Part shown: positions 5,874 to 11,009 of the stretch, one piece after another
How positions within the stretch are numbered: position 1 is the stretch's first letter
Layout: the number at the start of each line of letters is the position of its first letter
Assembly (NCBI GenBank): GCA_007118445.1
Contig: SKRP01000132.1
Coordinates: 1-11,009 of the forward strand
From: Natronohydrobacter sp.
Lineage (GTDB): Bacteria > Pseudomonadota > Alphaproteobacteria > Rhodobacterales > Rhodobacteraceae
Reading direction: 5' to 3'
DNA: 11,009 nt
Translations under genes and position numbers: made by a program
The notes under the pieces: generated by a model
Seen by the model: the letters and a program-made list of their open reading frames with translations, nothing else
What the model was told of the DNA's origin: nothing
The model's database searches: none

Positions 5874-6764
5874 ATGGCAGAGGCATTCCGGGACGTGGCG
5901 ATCACGCTGGACGGGGTCGGGATTACCTGCACGATCCGCGGCACAGGGCCTGCGGTTCTGCTTTTGCATGGCTTCCCGCAGACCCGCGCGATGTGGCGTC
6001 CCATAGCCGCGCGGCTGGCCGAGCGGTTCACTGTGGTTGCCGCCGATCTGCGCGGCTATGGGGACTCGGCCACGCCGGGGCTGGATGCGCCGCAGGATTG
6101 CGCGGGCTATTCCTTTCGCGCGATGGGGCAGGATCAGCTGGCGCTGATGGCGGCGCTTGGCCATGCGCGGTTTCATCTTGTGGGCCATGACCGGGGCGCG
6201 CGGGTGGCGCATCGCATGGCGCTGGATGCCCCCGAGCGCGTGTCCAGTCTGACCCTGATGGATATCGTGCCGACCCAGGCCCTGCTGCGCGGGCTGACGC
6301 ATTCGGTCGCTGCGAGTTACTACCATTGGTTCTTTCTTGCGCAACCGCATCCTTTTCCCGAGCGGCTGATCGCGGCGGACCCGGATTACTTCTTTGAAAC
6401 CTGCCTGCTGGGCTGGGGCGGGGCGCGGCTGGCGGATTTCGATGCTGCGCTTCTGGCCGAGTATCGCGCGGCATGGCGCAAGCCAGAAGTGATCTTTGCC
6501 ATGTGTCAGGATTACCGCGCCGCCATCGCGCATGATCTGGCGCTGGATGAGGCCGATCTGCAGCGCCGCGTCGAGTGTCCTGCGCTGGTGCTTTTCGGGG
6601 CTGACGGGGTGATGGCGCGGGAATATGACATGGCCGCGCTCTGGGGGCCGCGACTGGCGCAGATGCAGGTCAGGGCACTGCCGGGCGGGCATTTTTTTCC
6701 AGATACAGCCCCGGCAGAGACTGCAGAGGCCGTCCTGGCATTTCTGGGCGCGCAAGGGCGCTGA
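5874..6764 (+). CDS. alpha/beta hydrolase of the fluoroacetate/haloacetate dehalogenase type
   Basis: This 296-residue alpha/beta hydrolase has the oxyanion segment LHGFPQ (31-36), nucleophile elbow VGHDRGARVAH (103-113) with Asp106, acid Asp130 (LMDIVPT) and His273 (PGGHFF). Fluoroacetate dehalogenase, as characterised from Rhodopseudomonas palustris (RPA1163), uses Asp110, Arg111, Arg114, Asp134, His155, Trp156, Tyr219 and His280. The equivalents here are Asp106, Arg107, Arg110, Asp130, His151, Trp152, Tyr214 and His273, all identical and nearly collinear. Such enzymes cleave the C-F or C-Cl bond of 2-haloacetates by an ester intermediate, giving glycolate and halide. Related epoxide hydrolases are the main alternative, but they lack the His-Trp-Tyr halide pocket. 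No signal peptide, so cytoplasmic. GAGGGG (5865-5870) precedes the ATG by 3 bases. It is transcribed divergently from fabB and lies about 2.1 kb from the fluoride channel genes. Confidence 0.82.
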   Translation: MAEAFRDVAITLDGVGITCTIRGTGPAVLLLHGFPQTRAMWRPIAARLAERFTVVAADLRGYGDSATPGLDAPQDCAGYSFRAMGQDQLALMAALGHARFHLVGHDRGARVAHRMALDAPERVSSLTLMDIVPTQALLRGLTHSVAASYYHWFFLAQPHPFPERLIAADPDYFFETCLLGWGGARLADFDAALLAEYRAAWRKPEVIFAMCQDYRAAIAHDLALDEADLQRRVECPALVLFGADGVMAREYDMAALWGPRLAQMQVRALPGGHFFPDTAPAETAEAVLAFLGAQGR

Positions 6765-6767
6765 CGG

Positions 6768-7019
6768 TCAGTTCTGCGGCTCGCCCGAGACCGGGTCAAT
6801 CTTCACTTCGACCTTCGCCCCGTCATTGGTGAAGAATTCGATGTCCCAGTAACCGTCGTCATCCCATTCAATCTCGTCAATGAACTGGATGTCGAAACGT
6901 GCCTCAAGCGCGCCGACAATGGTCGAGAGCGGAAGCGCATCTGCCGGGGGCGTGCGGTCGGCCAGGCTGGGGCTCGCGCTCAGGGCAAGGGCGACGGGAA
7001 AGATATAGCGAAATTTCAT
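6768..7019 (-). CDS. small exported PepSY-like domain protein
   Basis: This 83-residue protein begins MKFRYIFPVALALSASPSLA, a signal peptide with likely cleavage after Ala20, so the mature part of about 63 residues should be periplasmic. The remainder, acidic and aromatic (ALEARFDIQFIDEIEWDDDG, then YWDIEFFTNDGAKVEV and a C-terminal DPVSGEPQ), fits the PepSY-type beta-alpha-beta fold: a short helix followed by strands and a final D-P-x-(S/T)-G-E turn. PepSY domains are often linked to inhibition of peptidases or to metal/redox proteins; no specific role can be assigned. AGAGGA at 7027-7032 lies 7 bases before the ATG, which fixes this start over longer in-frame ones. The gene is divergent from bchG and shares its 144-base control region; its stop lies only 3 bases from the converging hydrolase stop. 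Confidence 0.7.
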   Translation of the reverse strand: MKFRYIFPVALALSASPSLADRTPPADALPLSTIVGALEARFDIQFIDEIEWDDDGYWDIEFFTNDGAKVEVKIDPVSGEPQN

Positions 7020-7108
7020 GAGGGGATCCTCTGCTTGGTCACGCTCAGCTAAGCAGCGGCTGCGACGGTTCAATGACGCCTGAATTACCTGAGCGGAAAG
7101 CTGCGCGC

Positions 7109-7126
7109 TGTCAGGTGCAATTAACA
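7109..7126. promoter_or_regulatory. predicted PpsR/CrtJ operator, distal
   Basis: TGT (7109-7111) and ACA (7124-7126) are separated by exactly 12 bases, the TGT-N12-ACA palindrome recognised by PpsR/CrtJ, the aerobic repressor of bacteriochlorophyll genes in Rhodobacter. It lies 37 bases before the bchG ATG and 89 bases from the divergent PepSY-like gene. Paired with a second site downstream. Confidence 0.6.
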
Positions 7127-7127
7127 C

Positions 7128-7141
7128 TTGATGAGATTCAA
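7128..7141. promoter_or_regulatory. predicted FnrL (FNR-type) site
   Basis: TTGATGAGATTCAA matches the FNR/FnrL consensus TTGAT-N4-ATCAA at 9 of 10 positions. FnrL is the oxygen-sensing activator of photosynthesis and anaerobic genes in Rhodobacter. The site sits between the two PpsR-type palindromes. Its centre (7134.5) is only 29 bases from the bchG ATG, too close for ordinary class II activation of that gene, so it may act on the divergent gene or as a repressor site. Confidence 0.55.
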
Positions 7142-7143
7142 AA

Positions 7144-7161
7144 TGTAAGGCAAAGTTTACA
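7144..7161. promoter_or_regulatory. predicted PpsR/CrtJ operator, proximal, abutting the bchG start codon
   Basis: TGTAAGGCAAAGTTTACA is a TGT-N12-ACA palindrome with extended arms TGTAA/TTACA, close to the ideal PpsR/CrtJ site. It ends 2 bases before the bchG ATG and covers the place of the ribosome binding site; the only Shine-Dalgarno-like bases, AAGG (7147-7150), are inside it. Centre-to-centre distance to the distal site is 35 bases. Confidence 0.75.
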
Positions 7162-7163
7162 TC

Positions 7164-8072
7164 ATGAGCGATCTGAGTCTTGACACCCGCCCCAACCCGT
7201 CCGGCCTGCCGCAACCGCGCGCGATGCTGGAACTGATCAAACCGATCACATGGTTTCCGCCGATGTGGGCCTATCTGTGTGGCATCATCTCGGTCGGCGT
7301 CTGGCCCGAATCCTGGGCGCTGGTCGTGCTGGGCGTGCTGCTGGCCGGTCCCATCGTCTGCGGCATGTCGCAGGCCGCGAATGACTGGTGCGACCGGCAT
7401 GTGGATGCAATCAACGAACCCAATCGCCCGATTCCATCGGGGCGGATACCGGGGCGCTGGGGCCTTTATATTGCGTTGATCATGTCAGCCTTTGCGCTGT
7501 TCGTCGGCTGGCAGCTGGGACCGTGGGGCTTTGGCGCGACGGTCGTCGGCGTGCTGGCGGCATGGGCCTATTCCGCTGAACCTGTGCGCGCCAAGCGCTC
7601 GGGCTGGTGGGGGCCGGGGCTGGTGGGGCTGAGCTATGAAACCCTGCCATGGTTTACCGGAGCCGCCGTCATCGCCGCAGGTGCGCCAAGCTTCGAGATA
7701 GTCGCGATTGCGCTGCTCTATGGCTTGGGCGCGCATGGGATCATGACGATCAATGATTTCAAGGCGATCGAGGGCGACCGCCAGATGGGGCTGCGCTCGC
7801 TGCCGGTGACGCTTGGCCCGGTCGATGCGGCCACGGTCGCGGGCACTGTGATGGTGCTGGCGCAACTCGTTGTGGTGTTCCTGCTGCTGATCTGGGGCGC
7901 GCCGATCCATGCTGGTATCATCGCGCTGGGCATCGGCGTGCAGATCTGGGCGCTGGGGCGCTGGCGGCAGGATCCGGCCAAGCTGGCCCCATGGTTCAAC
8001 GGCACCGGCGTCGGGCCCTATGTGCTGGGCATGATGGTCGCGGCCTTCGCCCTGCGGGGGATCGTCGGATGA
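7164..8072 (+). CDS. bchG: bacteriochlorophyll synthase (geranylgeranyl-bacteriochlorophyllide a synthase) BchG
   Basis: BchG is a membrane-bound UbiA-family prenyltransferase that esterifies bacteriochlorophyllide a with a C20 diphosphate, finishing the pigment. The protein has 302 residues, the usual length. The first Asp-rich motif is NDWCDRHVDAINEPNRPIPS (73-92), and the second is INDFKAIEGDRQMGLRSLPV (196-215), both diagnostic of chlorophyll synthases. LIKPITWFPPMWAY (24-37) is the conserved first-helix region, and about eight to nine hydrophobic helices follow. The ATG at 7164 is supported by alignment in memory with Rhodobacter BchG, although its ribosome site is weak (AAGG 13 bases upstream). 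Two PpsR-type and one FnrL-type site precede it. It opens a tight operon: the next gene overlaps by ATGA. The bchE-bchJ genes that precede bchG in Rhodobacter are not upstream here. Confidence 0.96.
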   Translation: MSDLSLDTRPNPSGLPQPRAMLELIKPITWFPPMWAYLCGIISVGVWPESWALVVLGVLLAGPIVCGMSQAANDWCDRHVDAINEPNRPIPSGRIPGRWGLYIALIMSAFALFVGWQLGPWGFGATVVGVLAAWAYSAEPVRAKRSGWWGPGLVGLSYETLPWFTGAAVIAAGAPSFEIVAIALLYGLGAHGIMTINDFKAIEGDRQMGLRSLPVTLGPVDAATVAGTVMVLAQLVVVFLLLIWGAPIHAGIIALGIGVQIWALGRWRQDPAKLAPWFNGTGVGPYVLGMMVAAFALRGIVG

Positions 8073-9340
8073 GCCTGAGCTGGGCCCAGATTTTCCGCCT
8101 TGGGCTGGTGCAAGCCTGTCTGGGCGCGATCGTGGTGCTGATGACCTCGACCCTGAATCGCCTGATGGTGGTGGAACTGGCGCTGCCCGTGGTGCTGCCG
8201 GGCTTTCTGGTGGCTTTGCATTACGGCGTGCAGATCACGCGACCCAACTGGGGCCATCTGGCCGATCAGGGCGGCAACCGCACGCGCTGGATCATCGCAG
8301 GCATGGCGCTGCTGGCGCTTGGCGGCATGGGCGCGGCGCTCGCCATTCCTCTGCTGGAAAGCCATTTCGGCTTAGGTCTGGCGCTGTCGCTGGTGGCTTA
8401 TGCAGTGATCGGTCTGGGGGTTGGCGCGTCCGGCACCTCGCTTCTGGCGCTTCTGGCCACGGCCACAGCCGAACAACGCCGCCCGGCCGCTGCGACGATC
8501 ACATGGCTGATGATGATCGCAGGCATTGCGCTGACCGCGATCACCGCGGGCCAGTTCCTCGACCCCTATAGCCATGCGCGCCTGCTGGTGATCGTCGCGA
8601 TCATCTGCACCGGCGCGGTGGCGCTGACCACACTCGCGGTCTGGGGGATCGAGCGCAGCGTGGTGATCCGCCCTGCGCCCCCGGCGATCCGTTTTCGCGA
8701 CGGGATGCGCGAGATCTGGGCCGATACCCGCGCGCGGCATTTCACCTTTTTCGTGTTCCTGTCGATGACGGCCTATTTCATGCAGGAACTGATCCTTGAG
8801 CCCTATGCGGGGCTCGTCTTCGGCTTCACGCCGGGGCAATCGACCTCGATGTCAGGTGCGCAGAATGGTGGCGTTTTCCTTGGCATGGTGCTGGTGGGCG
8901 TTGCGGCCTCGGGGTTCCGAATCGGCAGCCTGCGCGCCTGGGTCGTGGCGGGCTGTCTTGGCTCGGCCATAGCACTTTTTGCCATCGCGGGCGCAAGCCT
9001 CTGGGCGCTGCCCTTGGTACCTCTGGTCATCGCACTCGGCTTTTTCAACGGAATGTTCGCAGTCGCGGCCATCGGGTCGATGATGCAGCTCGCTGGCGAG
9101 GGCCGCGAAAAACGCGAAGGTGCGCGCGTGGGCCTCTGGGGGGCCTCGCAAGCCATCGCCGCGGGGTTTGGCGGGCTGACAGGGGCCGCGCTGGTCGATC
9201 TGGCGCGCAGCCTCTTGCCTGTGGCGGATGCTTTCGGCGCGGTCTTTCTGACTCAAGCCACAATTTTCATCGCGTCAGCAGCCCTTGCTGCGCGCGTCAT
9301 GTCACCGCGCCCGCGGGCGCTGCTGGTTCCGGGGGAATAA
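8069..9340 (+). CDS. PucC/LhaA-family MFS protein, ORF428 (BCH2) type
   Basis: This 423-residue, about 12-helix membrane protein is the counterpart of Rhodobacter ORF428, located between bchG and bchP there too. PucC-family marks are NRLMVVELALP (30-40), HYGVQITRPNWGHLAD (51-66) and LEPYAGLVFGFTPGQST (243-259). Family members PucC and LhaA help assemble light-harvesting complexes; the ORF428/BCH2 branch is presumed to handle bacteriochlorophyll or its delivery, but its precise role is not established to my knowledge. The ATG at 8069 overlaps the bchG stop (ATGA, 8069-8072), with a G-rich ribosome site GGGGG at 8056-8060. A longer in-frame start at 7991 would overlap bchG by 82 bases and add a charged non-family N-terminus, so it is rejected. 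bchP follows after 3 bases. Confidence 0.93.
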   Translation: MSLSWAQIFRLGLVQACLGAIVVLMTSTLNRLMVVELALPVVLPGFLVALHYGVQITRPNWGHLADQGGNRTRWIIAGMALLALGGMGAALAIPLLESHFGLGLALSLVAYAVIGLGVGASGTSLLALLATATAEQRRPAAATITWLMMIAGIALTAITAGQFLDPYSHARLLVIVAIICTGAVALTTLAVWGIERSVVIRPAPPAIRFRDGMREIWADTRARHFTFFVFLSMTAYFMQELILEPYAGLVFGFTPGQSTSMSGAQNGGVFLGMVLVGVAASGFRIGSLRAWVVAGCLGSAIALFAIAGASLWALPLVPLVIALGFFNGMFAVAAIGSMMQLAGEGREKREGARVGLWGASQAIAAGFGGLTGAALVDLARSLLPVADAFGAVFLTQATIFIASAALAARVMSPRPRALLVPGE

Positions 9341-9343
9341 GCG

Positions 9344-10525
9344 ATGGAATTTGATGTTTTTGTTGTGGGCGGCGGGCCGTCTGGCGCTACTGCCGCCGAT
9401 GATCTGGCCCGCGCGGGCAAGCGCGTGGCACTGCTGGACAGGGCTGGCCGCATCAAGCCTTGTGGCGGCGCGATCCCGCCGCGCGCGATTGCCGATTTCG
9501 AGATTCCTATGTCTCAGGTCGTCGCGCAGATCACCACAGCGCGGATGATCTCGCCCACCGGGCGCGCGGTCGATATCCCCATCGAGAACGGCTTTGTCGG
9601 CATGGTCGACCGCGAGCATTTCGACGAATTCCTGCGGGTGCGTGCCGCTGAGCATGGGGCGGAGCGCCTGACCGGCACCTTCCTGCGCATCGAGCGCGAC
9701 AACGAGGGCACGCATGTTGTCTGGCGCGATAAGGCCACGAAAGAGGAAAAGCGCACGCGCACGAAACTTGTGATCGGTGCGGATGGCGCGCGCTCGAATG
9801 TGGCCCGTGCGGAAGTGCCGGGGGGGGACAAGATCCCCTATGTCATCGCCTATCATGAGATCATCAAGGCCCCGCCTGCGAATGACTTTTACGACCCGGA
9901 CCGCTGTGATGTGATCTATGACGGGCGCATTTCGCCTGATTTCTACGGCTGGGTGTTTCCGCATGGCAAAAGCTGCTCGGTCGGCATGGGCACAGAAAAG
10001 CCCGAGGCTGATCTGAAAGCCGCAACAGCGGATCTGCGCGCCATGTCGGGGCTGACCGATTGCGAGACGATCCGGCGCGAAGGCGCGCCCATCCCGCTGC
10101 ATCCGATGGACAAATGGGACAATGGCCGCGATGTGGTGCTGGCAGGGGATGCCGCCGGAGTTGTTGCGCCAAGCTCGGGCGAGGGTATCTATTACGCGAT
10201 GGTCGGCGGGCGGGTTGCCGCGACTGCGGCGCAGGCAGCACTTGCCTCTGGCAAGGCAAAAGACCTGACGCTTGCCCGAAAACTGTTCATGCGCGAACAC
10301 AAGACCGTGTTCAAGGTTTTGCGCTCCATGCAGGATGCGTATTACAAGTCGGATGACCGGCGTGAGCGCTTTGTGTCGCTCTGCCATGATATCGACGTGC
10401 AACGGCTGACTTTCGAGGCCTATATGAACAAGAAACTGGTGGCCGCGCGTCCGCTGGCGCATCTGCGGATCGGGGTGAAGAACATGCTGCATCTGACCGG
10501 TCTCGTCCGGCCCGGCTTCACATGA
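9344..10525 (+). CDS. bchP: geranylgeranyl reductase BchP (geranylgeranyl-bacteriochlorophyll reductase)
   Basis: BchP is a flavoprotein that reduces three double bonds of the geranylgeranyl tail to make phytylated bacteriochlorophyll a. The 393-residue protein starts with an FAD Rossmann motif, FVVGGGPSGATAADDLA (6-22) with Asp32 closing the second strand. The reductase-family block KPCGGAIPPRAI (38-49) follows, and the second flavin motif is VVLAGDAAGVVAPSSGEGI (264-282). NMLHLTGLVRPGF near the C-terminus is typical of bacterial BchP. The ATG is 3 bases after the upstream stop, with GGGGGAA (9331-9337) as ribosome site. Its own stop overlaps the idi start (ATGA, 10522-10525). The position fits the bchG-ORF428-bchP-idi order of Rhodobacter. 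Expected to associate with the inner membrane peripherally. Confidence 0.97.
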   Translation: MEFDVFVVGGGPSGATAADDLARAGKRVALLDRAGRIKPCGGAIPPRAIADFEIPMSQVVAQITTARMISPTGRAVDIPIENGFVGMVDREHFDEFLRVRAAEHGAERLTGTFLRIERDNEGTHVVWRDKATKEEKRTRTKLVIGADGARSNVARAEVPGGDKIPYVIAYHEIIKAPPANDFYDPDRCDVIYDGRISPDFYGWVFPHGKSCSVGMGTEKPEADLKAATADLRAMSGLTDCETIRREGAPIPLHPMDKWDNGRDVVLAGDAAGVVAPSSGEGIYYAMVGGRVAATAAQAALASGKAKDLTLARKLFMREHKTVFKVLRSMQDAYYKSDDRRERFVSLCHDIDVQRLTFEAYMNKKLVAARPLAHLRIGVKNMLHLTGLVRPGFT

Positions 10526-11009
10526 GCTGGCTGATCCCGGCTTGGGAAGACGGCACGCTGAAGCCGCTCGACAAGCTGGATGTCCATCGGCGCGGGCTAC
10601 GGCACAAGGCGATCTCGGTCTTTGTGACCGAAGGCGATAGGGTGCTGATCCAACGCCGCGCGCTGCATAAATATCACACGCCGGGGCTTTGGGCGAATAC
10701 CTGCTGCACGCATCCGCAATGGGGCGAGAGCGATCTGGATTGTGCGCAGCGGCGGTTGCGCGAAGAGCTTGGAATCGAAGGGCTTGAGTTGTGCCATGTC
10801 GGAGAGATCGAGTATCGCGCGGATGTGGGCGGGGGGTTGATCGAGCATGAGCTGGTTCAGGTCTATACCGCGCGCGCGATGCCGGACCTGTATATTGCCC
10901 CGAACCCGGAAGAGGTCGCGGATACCGACTGGATCAACCTCTCGGCGCTGCGTGCTGTGATCGAGCGCTTTCCGGAGCGGTTCACGCCCTGGCTGCGGAT
11001 CTATATGGA
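10522..11009 (+). CDS. idi: isopentenyl-diphosphate delta-isomerase type I, 3' end outside window
   Basis: The 162 visible residues begin MSWLIPAWEDGTLKPLDKLD and run off the right edge about 15 residues short of the usual end. Idi type I is a Nudix-fold, metal-dependent enzyme that interconverts isopentenyl and dimethylallyl diphosphate, feeding the C20 chain used by BchG and carotenoid synthesis. Visible functional residues are metal ligands His22 and His28 (VHRRGLRHKA), catalytic Cys62 and His64 in ANTCCTHPQWGES (58-70), the Nudix helix AQRRLREELGI (75-85), and Glu108/Glu110 in LIEHEL (equivalent to E. coli Glu114/Glu116). The start overlaps the bchP stop (ATGA), so translation is probably coupled. 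This matches ORF176 at the end of the Rhodobacter bchG-P group. Confidence 0.95.
   Translation, partial: MSWLIPAWEDGTLKPLDKLDVHRRGLRHKAISVFVTEGDRVLIQRRALHKYHTPGLWANTCCTHPQWGESDLDCAQRRLREELGIEGLELCHVGEIEYRADVGGGLIEHELVQVYTARAMPDLYIAPNPEEVADTDWINLSALRAVIERFPERFTPWLRIYM

Noticed and set aside
5790..6755. Long open frame (321 codons) antisense to the alpha/beta hydrolase
   Set aside because: Composition rich in Arg/Gln/His with no motif; the + strand gene carries a full catalytic set and ribosome site.
9302..10492. Long open frame (396 codons) antisense to bchP
   Set aside because: bchP on the + strand has all family motifs and operon spacing; the antisense frame has no recognisable domain and is expected from GC-rich codon bias.
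1..11009. Mobile elements, CRISPR arrays, tRNA or rRNA genes
   Set aside because: No transposase or integrase, no regularly spaced repeats, and no cloverleaf or rRNA-like sequence was recognised.

Overview
The window is GC-rich DNA from a phototrophic member of the Rhodobacteraceae (Alphaproteobacteria). The evidence is the bacteriochlorophyll gene order bchG - PucC-like MFS gene (ORF428/BCH2 type) - bchP - idi at 7164-11009, which matches Rhodobacter-type photosynthesis gene clusters. The fabB-fabI pair and the sequence character of katG fit the same group. I see no mobile element, tRNA, rRNA or CRISPR array, and no gene-free stretch longer than about 150 bases.

Layout: 1-443 is the 3' end of katG (+), closed by a strong hairpin terminator at 461-493. 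At 2898-493 (-) lies a probable three-gene operon: a kinase-fold protein with a non-canonical catalytic loop, a fold-type IV PLP aminotransferase, and a P-loop sulfotransferase-like protein whose start overlaps the aminotransferase stop (ATGA). The last two correspond to the two halves of a plant fusion protein, and no defined function is known to me for this set. At 2988-3736 (+) are two consecutive CrcB/Fluc fluoride channel subunits (TGATG junction), probably forming a heterodimer. At 5761-3733 (-) are fabB and fabI (type II fatty acid synthesis), with no adjacent fabA. At 5874-6764 (+) is an alpha/beta hydrolase carrying the complete catalytic and fluoride-pocket residue set of fluoroacetate dehalogenases. 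At 7019-6768 (-) is a small exported PepSY-like protein.

At 7164-11009 (+) is the bacteriochlorophyll tail operon. BchG attaches the C20 alcohol to bacteriochlorophyllide, BchP reduces geranylgeranyl to phytyl, Idi supplies dimethylallyl diphosphate for the C20 chain, and the MFS protein is a presumed pigment/assembly factor. Junctions are ATGA overlaps or 3 nt, so translation is probably coupled. The 144-bp divergent region upstream of bchG (7020-7163) carries two TGT-N12-ACA sites (PpsR/CrtJ type) flanking one near-consensus FnrL site, implying redox/light control.

The points most worth a second look are the kinase-aminotransferase-sulfotransferase operon, the co-location of a defluorinase-like hydrolase with a two-subunit fluoride channel, and the compact PpsR-FnrL-PpsR control region. 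Function assignments rest on motifs and remembered family features; no database search was run.
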